Shown: positions 16,541 to 25,229 of the stretch, piece after piece | Layout: the number at the start of each line of letters is the position of its first letter | How positions within the stretch are numbered: the first letter of the stretch is position 1 | NCBI RefSeq assembly: GCF_003987855.1 | Contig: NZ_RXIZ01000013.1 | Location: forward strand, 1 to 64,000 | Reading direction: 5' to 3' | DNA: 64,000 bases | Origin: Hyphomicrobium sp. | GTDB taxonomy: Bacteria > Pseudomonadota > Alphaproteobacteria > Rhizobiales > Hyphomicrobiaceae | Notes under the pieces: model-generated | Database searches by the model: none | The model's input: the letters and a program-made list of their open reading frames with translations, nothing else | What the model was told of the DNA's origin: nothing | Translations under genes and position numbers: made by a program

Positions 16541-18889
16541 GTGTTTCGCGCGATCGCTGCAGTCTTGCGTCTCGCACTGTGGCTGGTCCGCAGGGTGCTC
16601 ATCGGTCCGGGCCGTAAGGGAACGGCTGCCGATGCTCCGACGCCGACGCTGCCCGGATCGTTTCAGTCTGTGGCATCGCAGGCTTTCAGTGCGGATCATA
16701 CTGCACCGGAACCGCCGGTTACCGCCCCACCAGCTGTGGCAGCGGTGCCCCGATGGAAAAAGCTCAAGCTTCAATATCGCGTGGCGCTGGGAACAGGCGT
16801 GCTCGTCACCGGGCTCGCAATGCTCCTGTTCGCTTTCATGATGGTCTATTACACCGTCATCTTTCCGGATCCGTTGGCATTGCGCAACGCCGCTCATGCG
16901 CCGCTCGTCCGCGTTCTGGCGCGTGATGGCTCAACGCTCGCGGAGCGGGGTGCGCCGCACGAATACGTCCCGCTCGACAAGATCGCCAAGGCGTTGCCTG
17001 CGGCCGTCGTGGCGACCGAGGACCGCCGGTTCTTCGATCACTACGGGGTCGATCCCGTCGGCATGCTGCGCGCGATGTTCGCCAACCTCAGGGCCGGGCG
17101 CTTCGCTCAGGGCGGCTCGACGTTGACGCAACAGCTGGCGAAGAACCTATTCCTGACGCAGGATCGAACGCTGTCGCGCAAGATCGCCGAGCTTGGTCTG
17201 GCGCTCTGGCTCGAAATACGGCTCAGCAAACCCGAGATCCTCGAGCTCTATCTCAATCAGGTCTATTTCGGCGGCGGCGCCTATGGCGTCGAAGCCGCCA
17301 GCGAAAGGTATTTCGACAAGCCGGCGAGCGAACTCACCATTCCCGAAGCCGCGTTGATCGCGGGGCTTTTGAAAGCGCCCTCCAAATATTCGCCCGCGGC
17401 CAGCCCCGGCGCCGCACGCGCACGGGCGCGCGTCGTTATCACGAAGATGTTCGACGCGGGCTTCATTTCCGAGGCGCAGGAAACGCAGGCTCTGGCGCAG
17501 ACGCTGGTCTTCAACGAACAGAAGGTGGCCAAGACATCGACCGATTCCGGCTATGTGCTCGACTATGTTCTCGATCAGCTGCCGGCAATCGTCGCTGATG
17601 ATCAGCAGAGCCTCATTATTGAAACGACGATCGACAAGACCTTGCAGCGCCGCACGCAGGAAATCGTCACGCAGACGCTCACGCAAAGGGGCGAGGCTTA
17701 CGGCGCCACGCAGGCGGCGCTGACCGTGCTCGATGCGAACGGCGGCATTCGCGCCATGGTCGGCGGCGAGGACTATGCGGAAAGCCAATTCAATCGCGCG
17801 ATAAAGGCAAAGCGCCAGCCCGGCTCGGCGTTCAAGCCCTTCATCTATCTGTCAGCGCTCAACAAAGGCATGACGCCGGACAGCATCGTAGAGGATGGGC
17901 CGATCACGGTCGGCGGATGGTCGCCGAAGAACGACAATGGGCAATATGCCGGCCCCATTCCGATCCGTCGCGCCATCGCGCAATCGATCAACACCGTCGC
18001 GGTCAGGCTCAATCAGTCGATCGGCAAGGGAACGGCGATCGATCTTGCGCAGAGGCTCGGGGTCAAGTCCGAACTGCACGACGGGCCTTCGCTCGCGCTT
18101 GGCACGTCGGAAGTCACGCTGATGGAAATGGCCGGCGCGTACGCATCGTTCTCGAATGGCGGACATCCGGTTACCCCGCACGCGATCACGCGCGTTACCA
18201 CCGAGAGCGGCCGCGTTCTCTTCCAGTACGAACCGCCCGCCAATGTTCAGCCGATCGCGGAGGCCGAACGCATCGGTGCGCTGAACGACATGCTGAACGG
18301 CGCCGTCGTCTATGGGACGGGGAAGCGCGCGGCGCTCGCGGATCGACCGGTCGCAGGCAAGACAGGAACGACACAGGATTTTCGCGATGCCTGGTTCATG
18401 GGCTACACCGCTCAGCTCACGGCGGGCGTGTGGGTTGGCAACGACAACGGCAAACCGATGAACCGCGCGACCGGTGGCAGCCTGCCTGCCGATATCTGGC
18501 GGCAGGTGATGCGCGCTGCGCACGAAGGTTTGCCGTCATTGCCGCTGCCGGGAACCGTCCCATCGAACCCAGAAATGGAAATTGCGGTCTGGGGAAGCCT
18601 GGCCTCAGGTTCGCGTCAGCGCGTCGTCGAGGCGAAGCAAATGGTGCCCTGGCAGCGCGATCATAATCGGCCGTCAGAGGCGGCGCAGTTTTCTCCGGTC
18701 GAGTCGGCGCCTGTGCCCGCAGCGCCAGCGGCTTCACGCGCCTCGCATCCGGCGAACGGCATCGGTGAAGATTTCATCGAGCAAGCGCTCGAAACGACGC
18801 CCACTAAGGGTGAGAAACCGGCAGCGGTCATTACGCCGAACTCGGCGCAAGTCCGAAGCGGGACAATTCCGCTCAGCAGCCTGCGGTGA
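16541..18889 (+). CDS. Bifunctional PBP1A-type penicillin-binding protein
   Basis: This class A PBP polymerises glycan strands and cross-links peptides outside the inner membrane. I start at the GTG at 16541 (782 aa), because GAGGG lies 7 nt upstream; the track start at 16484 has no visible site. One membrane anchor sits near residues 90-115. The GT51 domain has EDRRFFDHYGVD and GGSTLTQQLAKNLFL. The transpeptidase domain has PGSAFKPF (SxxK, Ser nucleophile), QSINT (SxN) and AGKTGTTQDFRDAWFMGYT (KTG). The C-terminus is Pro/Ala-rich and probably disordered. The N-terminal cytoplasmic region is longer than in E. coli PBP1A. Confidence 0.95.
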   Translation: MFRAIAAVLRLALWLVRRVLIGPGRKGTAADAPTPTLPGSFQSVASQAFSADHTAPEPPVTAPPAVAAVPRWKKLKLQYRVALGTGVLVTGLAMLLFAFMMVYYTVIFPDPLALRNAAHAPLVRVLARDGSTLAERGAPHEYVPLDKIAKALPAAVVATEDRRFFDHYGVDPVGMLRAMFANLRAGRFAQGGSTLTQQLAKNLFLTQDRTLSRKIAELGLALWLEIRLSKPEILELYLNQVYFGGGAYGVEAASERYFDKPASELTIPEAALIAGLLKAPSKYSPAASPGAARARARVVITKMFDAGFISEAQETQALAQTLVFNEQKVAKTSTDSGYVLDYVLDQLPAIVADDQQSLIIETTIDKTLQRRTQEIVTQTLTQRGEAYGATQAALTVLDANGGIRAMVGGEDYAESQFNRAIKAKRQPGSAFKPFIYLSALNKGMTPDSIVEDGPITVGGWSPKNDNGQYAGPIPIRRAIAQSINTVAVRLNQSIGKGTAIDLAQRLGVKSELHDGPSLALGTSEVTLMEMAGAYASFSNGGHPVTPHAITRVTTESGRVLFQYEPPANVQPIAEAERIGALNDMLNGAVVYGTGKRAALADRPVAGKTGTTQDFRDAWFMGYTAQLTAGVWVGNDNGKPMNRATGGSLPADIWRQVMRAAHEGLPSLPLPGTVPSNPEMEIAVWGSLASGSRQRVVEAKQMVPWQRDHNRPSEAAQFSPVESAPVPAAPAASRASHPANGIGEDFIEQALETTPTKGEKPAAVITPNSAQVRSGTIPLSSLR

Positions 18890-18891
18890 TA

Positions 18892-19662
18892 TCAGTGATC
18901 GCGGCCGCGCGCTGGGCCGTAGCGATGTAGATCGGGGCCCAGGACCTGAAGCCAATCTTTGGCGGCTTCGAACTCTGGGCAGATCTTCTTTACGAGTGCC
19001 CAAAAGCGCGGGCCATGATTCATCTCGATGAGATGAGCAACTTCGTGAGCGGCAACATAGTCTAGAACGAACGAGGGCGCGAGGATCAATCGCCAGGAGA
19101 ACGATAGCGCGCCCGTCGTCGAGCATGAGCCCCAGCGGCTCGTCTGATCGCGCACGCCGATACGCTTCACCTTCACGGCCAGCGGCCCCGCGTGCTTTTC
19201 GACGCTCGCGGAGAGATCCCGCTTGGCTTCTTCGAAGAGCCAGCGCGTGAGGCGATTGGAAGCGAGGGTCTTGTCGCCTGGGACGATGATCGAGGGACGT
19301 GCGCCGTTGCGCTTGTCGATCGAGATGACGCGCGAACGCGTATTGCCCGTGAAGGCGATCATATGAGGGACGCCGCGCAGCGGCATCGCGGCGGCATCTT
19401 CGAAAGGAACATGGTTCGGCAAACTGTCGAGACGCGCCCGCACCCAGTCGATGTGGCGGTTGAGGAAACTTCCCGCTTCGTCGAGATCGCATTGCAGGGG
19501 AAGCGTGACGATGACGGCGCGGCGTGTACGACTGACGCGCAGCGTCAAGCGACGGGCGCCCGGATGTCTACGTACTTCCAACTGCGCGCCGATATCTTCG
19601 AGGCGCACGGATCTGTTTTTTGAATTCAAGTCGATGGCGCGTCGCCCGTTCATGATCCCCAT
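18892..19662 (-). CDS. YgjP-like zinc metallopeptidase (M48-related)
   Basis: The protein is 256 aa from the ATG at 19662 (MGIMNGRRAIDL), which has GGGGG about 8 nt upstream. The ORF track starts at a TTG 33 nt earlier. The YgjP/WLM-like layout is clear: GARRLTLRVSRTRRAVIVTLP at the N-terminus, DQTSRWGSCSTTGALSFSWRLILAP, then the zinc motif AAHEVAHLIEMNHGPRFW (HEVAH with a distal His). The family is predicted to be cytoplasmic metallopeptidases of unknown substrate. It converges tail to tail with the PBP1A gene, with a 2-nt gap. Confidence 0.9.
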   Translation of the reverse strand: MGIMNGRRAIDLNSKNRSVRLEDIGAQLEVRRHPGARRLTLRVSRTRRAVIVTLPLQCDLDEAGSFLNRHIDWVRARLDSLPNHVPFEDAAAMPLRGVPHMIAFTGNTRSRVISIDKRNGARPSIIVPGDKTLASNRLTRWLFEEAKRDLSASVEKHAGPLAVKVKRIGVRDQTSRWGSCSTTGALSFSWRLILAPSFVLDYVAAHEVAHLIEMNHGPRFWALVKKICPEFEAAKDWLQVLGPDLHRYGPARGRDH

Positions 19663-19853
19663 GCGCTCTGCCCCCAAAAGCCGACGCGCATCCAAGTGAT
19701 GCTACGAAGTACTGATCGCGTTTGCTGGATCAATACAGCACTAAAATGACCTATCAAGGTTCGCGTCGTCGCTCCAGTTTCAATGTCACACTGATGCGCC
19801 AGCATGTGAATGTGTGGCGGACGGGTCTCAGCATGAGGTACAGCATAACTCAA

Positions 19854-20459
19854 TCAAGAGAGCGCCTTGTCTAATGCGAGCGTGAGTTGATCAACGTCGT
19901 TCGTGTGCGGTATCGGCGCAACTAACGCTCCATCTTTGCCCATCAAATAAAAGATCGCGGAGTGGTCGATGGTGTAGCGGGTCGGATCCTTGTCGTCCGG
20001 AACCTTCTGATAATAGACGCGATATGCTTTTGCGGTCGCAGCGATGTCGGCGTCGCTGCCGGTCAAGCCGACGAGATGTGGGTTGAATGACTTGACGTAT
20101 GTTGCGAGCCGTTCAGGCGTGTCTTGCGCAGGATCGAGCGTGATGAAAACCGGGACGATGTCTTCGGCGCGCTTGCCTAGCTTGTCGAGTGCAGCGGACA
20201 TCACCTGCAGGCCCGCGGGGCAGATATCAGGACAATTTGTGTAACCGAAGAACACCAGCATGTACTTGCCGCGGTAATCCTTGTCGGTGACGTGCTTGCC
20301 AGTCTGATCGATGAGAGTGAATGGTCCACCGACGGACGGCTTGCCGCTGACCGCGGTCTGGTTGTCGGTTGATGGCGCGCCGGGACGGAGTGCGAGGAAT
20401 CCGAGAGCGACGCCGGTCAAGAGACCTGCAAAGGCGAGCGCCATGGTCGTGCGGTTCAT
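19854..20459 (-). CDS. SCO1/SenC/PrrC-family copper chaperone
   Basis: The 201-aa protein has an N-terminal membrane anchor (MALAFAGLLTGVALGFLAL) and a thioredoxin-like periplasmic domain. The copper/redox site CPDIC (within GYTNCPDICPAG) and the distal ligand His in IDHSAIFYLMG are intact. SCO proteins deliver copper to the CuA centre of cytochrome c oxidase or keep its thiols reduced. It is divergent from the RegB-type kinase 288 bp away. That matches the known senC/prrC association with redox sensing in alphaproteobacteria. Confidence 0.95.
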   Translation of the reverse strand: MNRTTMALAFAGLLTGVALGFLALRPGAPSTDNQTAVSGKPSVGGPFTLIDQTGKHVTDKDYRGKYMLVFFGYTNCPDICPAGLQVMSAALDKLGKRAEDIVPVFITLDPAQDTPERLATYVKSFNPHLVGLTGSDADIAATAKAYRVYYQKVPDDKDPTRYTIDHSAIFYLMGKDGALVAPIPHTNDVDQLTLALDKALS

Positions 20460-20747
20460 TACTTCAATGTCTCCGTCGGGCGTTAGCTAAGTCGATCGTT
20501 TATCATTGTCGAGCGATCGCCATTCGCGGCACTCGCCTGTAAGCAGGCCTCTCAATGGACTGCGCATGCCTTCTGTGGACTCGATGGCGGCGAGAAGATG
20601 GTCCTACGTGGGATCAAGCTCACATGGGGTACTACGGCAATCCTGGCAATGCTAAACATCCTTCTCATCGGGTAGTATCGAGCACGGCGCGGGCGCCGTG
20701 ACTGTGCGACCTGAAGTCACGACGTCGTAAACTGGAATGTTTCGCTC
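20460..20747. other. Divergent regulatory region between sco and the RegB-type kinase
   Basis: This 288-bp spacer contains a perfect palindrome, CACGGCGC-GG-GCGCCGTG (20683-20700), ending 47 nt before the kinase start. No strong sigma70 promoter stands out. The palindrome is a candidate operator or RNA hairpin. Confidence 0.35.
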
Positions 20748-22148
20748 ATGAGAACGTCAACCGATGGTCCGCCTGCGGCGCCCCTGTTCAAGGGCATCGT
20801 CAACGAGCGCGAGAGCCAACTTCGGCTCGTGACGAGCGTACGCCTGCGCTGGGTCGCGGTGCTCGGTCAGCTTGCGGCGATCGCAGCGGTGACACTGCTC
20901 TACGGCTTTCCGCTCAACATTGGAAGCTGTCTCATGCTGATCGCGCTATCAGCATGGCTTAACGTCTTTCTCTCCATTCGTTATCCGGCCCGATACCGCC
21001 TCACGACTCGTTTCGCTTTCGTGCTTCTCGCCTATGACGTGCTGCAGCTCGCCGCTCTCCTGTATCTTACGGGCGGAATTCAAAATCCGTTTGCGATCCT
21101 GATGGTAGCGCCGATCACGGTCGCCTCGGCAACTTTGCCACCGCGCTACACGGTGTTCCTCGGCAGCATGGTGATCGTCGCAGGGCTCGTGCTGATCGAC
21201 CATCATCATCCGCTGCCGTGGTATAACGGCACGCGGTTCGATCTGCCGCGCGATTACAAGATCGGGGCACTCATCGCCCTCATCTCCTCGATGGCGTTCA
21301 TGGCATTCTTCACGTGGCGCCTCAACAAGGAATCGCGGCAGATGTCGGCGGCGTTGGCCGCAACCGACATGGTGCTGGCGAGCGAACAGCGTCTCCATGC
21401 GCTCGACGGTTTGGCCGCAGCGGCCGCGCACGAACTCGGCACGCCGCTCTCGACCATCGTTCTCGTCTCAAAGGAACTGGAGTACGAACTCGGCAGCGAC
21501 AGTCGCTATCGCGAGGATCTTCAGCTTCTGCACAGCCAGGCGCGCCGCTGCCGTGAGATTCTTCAGAAGCTGACGCGCAAGCCCGACGAACAGGATCCGA
21601 TGCACGCCAGCCTGAGCGTCGTCGAGCTCCTGGAAGAAGCATCCGCTGTTCATCGCGCGGCAGGCAAGCGGATCATCATCTCGGCAAGTCCTCTGCCAGG
21701 TCTTGATGATGAAGTGCGTATCGAGCCTGTCGCGCACCGGCGTCCGGGCGTGATCTACGGATTGGGCAACCTCATCGAGAACGCCGTCAGCTTTGCACAG
21801 TCGGAAGTGCAACTTTCGGCGCGGTGGAACGGCTCGCACGTTTTCTTCACCATCACCGACGACGGGCCTGGGTTCGCGCCGGAAATGATGGACAGCATCG
21901 GCGAGCCATACATCACATCGCGCCGGTATGAGGAAAACGGCGAGCAGGGCCATTCCGGGCTGGGGCTTGGTCTTTTCATAGCCAAGACGCTGCTCGAGCG
22001 GTCCGGGGCGACGGTAACCTTCAGCAATCTGACGCCGCCCCGGCGAGGGGCTAACGTCCAGATTTCATGGCCAAGAACGGCTTTCGAGCTGCCTCCGGGT
22101 GCTTTCAACTGGCCCGGGCGCCGGGGCATGCCCTTGAACGTCGCTTAA
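20748..22148 (+). CDS. regB: RegB/PrrB/ActS-family redox sensor histidine kinase
   Basis: The 466-aa kinase has six membrane segments (about 25-190). It contains the ubiquinone-binding heptapeptide GGIQNPF of the RegB family. The H-box AAAHELGTPLSTI carries the phosphorylated His. ARRCREIL has the Cys that acts as the redox switch in RegB. The ATPase domain has LGNLIENAVSFA, DDGPGFAP and GHSGLGLGLFIAKTLLERSG. RegB-type kinases read the quinone pool and oxygen state and phosphorylate the paired RegA regulator, encoded 160 bp downstream. Confidence 0.95.
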   Translation: MRTSTDGPPAAPLFKGIVNERESQLRLVTSVRLRWVAVLGQLAAIAAVTLLYGFPLNIGSCLMLIALSAWLNVFLSIRYPARYRLTTRFAFVLLAYDVLQLAALLYLTGGIQNPFAILMVAPITVASATLPPRYTVFLGSMVIVAGLVLIDHHHPLPWYNGTRFDLPRDYKIGALIALISSMAFMAFFTWRLNKESRQMSAALAATDMVLASEQRLHALDGLAAAAAHELGTPLSTIVLVSKELEYELGSDSRYREDLQLLHSQARRCREILQKLTRKPDEQDPMHASLSVVELLEEASAVHRAAGKRIIISASPLPGLDDEVRIEPVAHRRPGVIYGLGNLIENAVSFAQSEVQLSARWNGSHVFFTITDDGPGFAPEMMDSIGEPYITSRRYEENGEQGHSGLGLGLFIAKTLLERSGATVTFSNLTPPRRGANVQISWPRTAFELPPGAFNWPGRRGMPLNVA

Positions 22149-22307
22149 GCTGGCAATTTGCCGTGAAAGACCTATCTTCTGTTGCCCTTCGAGTAACCTT
22201 TTGGTTGGGTTTTTGCTTGCTTAAGGGGTTGCAGGGCTTTAGGCCGCGTAAGATTATAGCCAGTCGTGTAAAAAGCAGACGGATAAACCGTGAACCGGGA
22301 GGCTCCC

Positions 22308-22874
22308 TTGGTTACCGAAGACCTGTCCTTCAAGCAGGATGAATTGCCGGCCGACCGCTCGCTGGTCATCGTCGACGACGACCGGTCATTCCTGCAACGT
22401 TTGGCGCGGGCAATGGAGCTTCGCGGATTCGAAGTGCGCTTCGGGCATTCGGTTGCCGAAGGCGTCGATCTGATCCGAGAGAAAGCGCCGGCATTCGCGG
22501 TCGTCGACATGCGTTTGGAAGATGGATCGGGTCTGGATGTCATCGCGGAGCTTGCGAAGGCACGTCCGGATTCACGCGCCATCGTGCTGACGGGCTACGG
22601 CAACATCGCAACGGCGGTTTCGGCGGTGAAGCTCGGCGCTGTGGACTATCTCGCGAAACCAGCTGATGCCGACGATGTCACGGACGCGCTGCTTGCGCCG
22701 ACCGATGCAAAGGCGCCGCCGCCGGAAAATCCCATGTCGGCCGATCGCGTGCGGTGGGAACACATCCAGCGCGTCTATGAGCTTTGCAATCGCAACGTCT
22801 CGGAGACCGCGCGCCGTCTCAACATGCACCGTCGTACGCTGCAGCGCATTCTCGCCAAGCGCGCGCCGAAGTAA
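22308..22874 (+). CDS. regA: RegA/PrrA/ActR-family response regulator
   Basis: I start at the TTG at 22308 because GGGAGG lies 5 nt upstream (188 aa); the track start is a GTG 18 nt earlier with no site. The receiver domain has LVIVDDDRSF, the phospho-acceptor Asp in VVDMRLEDGSG, VLTGYGNI and the conserved Lys of YLAKPAD. A Pro-rich hinge follows. The C-terminal Fis-type helix-turn-helix is VYELCNRNVSETARRLNMHRRTLQRIL, nearly invariant in this family. RegA controls redox and energy genes (oxidases, carbon and nitrogen fixation) in response to RegB. Confidence 0.95.
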   Translation: MVTEDLSFKQDELPADRSLVIVDDDRSFLQRLARAMELRGFEVRFGHSVAEGVDLIREKAPAFAVVDMRLEDGSGLDVIAELAKARPDSRAIVLTGYGNIATAVSAVKLGAVDYLAKPADADDVTDALLAPTDAKAPPPENPMSADRVRWEHIQRVYELCNRNVSETARRLNMHRRTLQRILAKRAPK

Positions 22875-22891
22875 GCGCTGTTCGCGATTTT

Positions 22892-23395
22892 CTAAACTTC
22901 GCCGAGCGTGACGCTCGGATCGATCTGCGCGAGGAGGCGCATCGATGCCGTGCGCGCGATCGACAAGGTTAACGCCTTGCGGCGCGCCGGAGCCAGCGTC
23001 TGCACGGGTGGCGGGCGCACGAGTTCACCGCCATAGGCGTCCGCCAGGATCAGTCCCGCGTCGGTGGGTAAGATCTCGGAGGGAAAATCCGGCGCAACCG
23101 CGAAGAGAAGCGCGTCGCAAAACTCCCGGTATTCCGGCCACTTCAGATCGGCGCGAAAGTCAGCGACGCTCGATTTTATTTCGACAATCCAGATCTCGCC
23201 GTTGCGCCTCAAAGCGAGAACATCGGCGCGCCGCCCGCTCGCAAGAGTGACCTCGCTCAGGCTTTCGAAATCCAGGGTGCGGAGCAGGCGCTGGGTGCCG
23301 CGGAGAATCGTCTTGGCGCGTTCATAATCGCGGGCTTTGTCCGCTATCGGGACAAGGTCGAAAGGTTTCGTTGAGGAAGGCGATCCGTCGGTCAT
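22892..23395 (-). CDS. mmcB: MmcB-family DNA repair protein
   Basis: The protein is 167 aa from the ATG at 23395 (MTDGSPSSTKPFDLVP). The 362-aa frame of the track adds an antisense shadow of the neighbouring gene. The MmcB (former DUF1052) signature is clear: LLRTLDFESLSEVTLASGRRADVLALRRNGEIWIVEIKSSVADFRADLKWPEYREFCDALLFAVAPDFP. The D...ExK arrangement is nuclease-like. In Caulobacter the family belongs to the SOS/mitomycin C response. It converges with the RegA gene and is divergent from the Lon-like gene. Confidence 0.92.
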   Translation of the reverse strand: MTDGSPSSTKPFDLVPIADKARDYERAKTILRGTQRLLRTLDFESLSEVTLASGRRADVLALRRNGEIWIVEIKSSVADFRADLKWPEYREFCDALLFAVAPDFPSEILPTDAGLILADAYGGELVRPPPVQTLAPARRKALTLSIARTASMRLLAQIDPSVTLGEV

Positions 23396-23510
23396 GGTGC
23401 CGCCATTATGACCGTGCGACTGTTGCAGACAAGCGGGCAGCGTCGGCGGCGGCTTCGATGCTCGACATCGCGTCGGAATGGGGTCAGGGTCCCGGGGGGA
23501 GAGCGTGCGC

Positions 23511-25229
23511 ATGGTTTTCTGGCGCAACAGATCGGAGAAGAAGGTCGAGGCGCCGGTCGCTGTTGAAGCTGAAACGCCGCCTCCGATTACGGCAGTCGCG
23601 GCAGCGACCGAGACGGCAACGAACGTGGTGACGCTCGTGACGAGCAGGCTTGCAGATCGTCTTGCCGATGTGGCGGGCAGCGCCGGCCGCGACGACGGCA
23701 AAGAGCCGAAGGTTGCGAAGGAAGCGACCGCGAAGGCTGTCGTCGCGAAAGAGCCGTCGCAGATCAAGCCTGCGGAACAGCCGCATTTCTTCGGGCAGAA
23801 GCGCGCCGTTGCGAAAATCCGCGCAGCGCTTGGAGCCGGTCGCGGCGAGCATTTGTTGATCATGGGAGAGCCCGGCACCGGCCGGCTCGAGCTTGCCGAA
23901 GCGCTCGGCACCGAAATCGAACGCGCTCCGAGCGTCGATTGGATATATGTCGTCGATCCGTTCGCGCCGTCGCGCGCCAAAGGTTTTGAGTTGCCACCGG
24001 GCGAGGGGCCTCGGTTTCGCCGCGACGTGCGTATCGCGATCGATAAGGCGCGGGCCGCATTCGGCCGCTATTTGAAAAGCGAAGAGCATCGCATCAGTCT
24101 CGATCTTCTTGAAGAAGACATGCGCTATCGCAGCGAGAGGGCGGTGGAGCCCATTCGCCGGCGCGCCGAAGCACAGAACATTGCGGTCGTCAAATCGCTC
24201 GACGGTTACGTGCTCGCGCCGATGCATGAAGGCCGCGTCGTGCGCTCCGACGTGTTTCGGGCACTGCCGGAAGCGCTCAAGCGCAACGTCGAAGCAAAAA
24301 TCACCGTGCTCGAAGACGAGTTGCAGACGATCGTTGCGCGGCTGCCGGACGCCGATTTCGAAGCAAGCGAAAAGCACGACGCGCTCGTGCGCCAAGCTGC
24401 AGTGCGCGCGGTGCGCCCGGGCCTTGCGGCCGTCAGGCACGCCTACGCGGATGGGCTGTCGATCGGACTGGCTCTCGATGCTATCGAAGACGTGTTCGTC
24501 GCCGAAGCTGTGCGGCACGCGGGCGCCGATGCCTTCTCCCCAGTCATCTTCCTGGATTCGGAAGACATCTATTTGACCGATCCCACCGTTCCGAGCCGTG
24601 TTGTCGTCGCGCGCGAGACATCGGCGAAAGATCTGCTTGGTGAAATCAGCCGCGATGCGCATGGGCTTCCGGTTCTGCTGCCCGGCCATCTGATGCGGGC
24701 GGGCTCCGGTATCGTGATCGTCGAAGCTTGGCGGCTCGCGGCCGATCCGGGCGCATGGCTCGCGCTCAGCGCGGCAATGCGGAACAAGCAGATCGTCCCG
24801 GTGACGTCGCATGGCGTCGGCATCAAGGTCGATCCTGTTCCATTTGCGGCGACTGTCGTGCTCGTCTCAGACGCACAATCGTGGTCGAAGCTCGAAGCGA
24901 TAGAACCGGGCATTCGCCGGCATTTCCCGCACATCGCGAAGCTCGTAGATACCGTGCCTCTTGCCGAACTCAGCGAAGAAGAGTTCTCGCGTGGGGCCGC
25001 GCGTCTCGCGCAGGACCATGGTCTTCGGCCGATCAACACCGCCGTCGCGCCGGTGATCTATAAGGATGCCGTGCGACGCGGCGGTGGCCGCGTTTCGCTC
25101 GCGGGCATCCAGCTTTTGCATCTCTTGCAGGAAGCGGATGCCGTCGCCGCCGATCGTTCGGCTTCGCAGATCAGGGTCGAAGATCTCAACGAGGCGCTGT
25201 CGCGGCGGGCCGACGGCGATACGCCGTGA
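23511..25229 (+). CDS. Lon-related (LonC/YcbZ-like) AAA ATPase lacking the protease domain
   Basis: The protein is 572 aa from the ATG at 23511, which has GGGGGAGAG upstream. After an Ala/Thr-rich N-terminus (1-90), FFGQKRAVAKIRAALGAGRGEHLLIMGEPGTGRLELAEAL resembles the YcbZ/LonB start. The P-loop ends in Arg instead of Lys (GEPGTGR, about 119-125), a change also known in YcbZ. YVVDPFAPSRAKGFELPPGEGPRFRRDV then follows, as in that family, and a helical insert (about 190-310). No Lon S16 protease domain or Ser-Lys dyad follows; the protein ends about 200 residues earlier than YcbZ. The stop overlaps the next gene. Role unknown, perhaps remodelling without proteolysis. Confidence 0.75.
   Translation: MVFWRNRSEKKVEAPVAVEAETPPPITAVAAATETATNVVTLVTSRLADRLADVAGSAGRDDGKEPKVAKEATAKAVVAKEPSQIKPAEQPHFFGQKRAVAKIRAALGAGRGEHLLIMGEPGTGRLELAEALGTEIERAPSVDWIYVVDPFAPSRAKGFELPPGEGPRFRRDVRIAIDKARAAFGRYLKSEEHRISLDLLEEDMRYRSERAVEPIRRRAEAQNIAVVKSLDGYVLAPMHEGRVVRSDVFRALPEALKRNVEAKITVLEDELQTIVARLPDADFEASEKHDALVRQAAVRAVRPGLAAVRHAYADGLSIGLALDAIEDVFVAEAVRHAGADAFSPVIFLDSEDIYLTDPTVPSRVVVARETSAKDLLGEISRDAHGLPVLLPGHLMRAGSGIVIVEAWRLAADPGAWLALSAAMRNKQIVPVTSHGVGIKVDPVPFAATVVLVSDAQSWSKLEAIEPGIRRHFPHIAKLVDTVPLAELSEEEFSRGAARLAQDHGLRPINTAVAPVIYKDAVRRGGGRVSLAGIQLLHLLQEADAVAADRSASQIRVEDLNEALSRRADGDTP

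Noticed and set aside
23396-23980. N-terminal extension of the mmcB frame (Ser/Ala-rich 195 residues)
   Set aside because: It is the antisense of the Lon-like gene; MmcB homologues start at MTDGSPSS-like positions.
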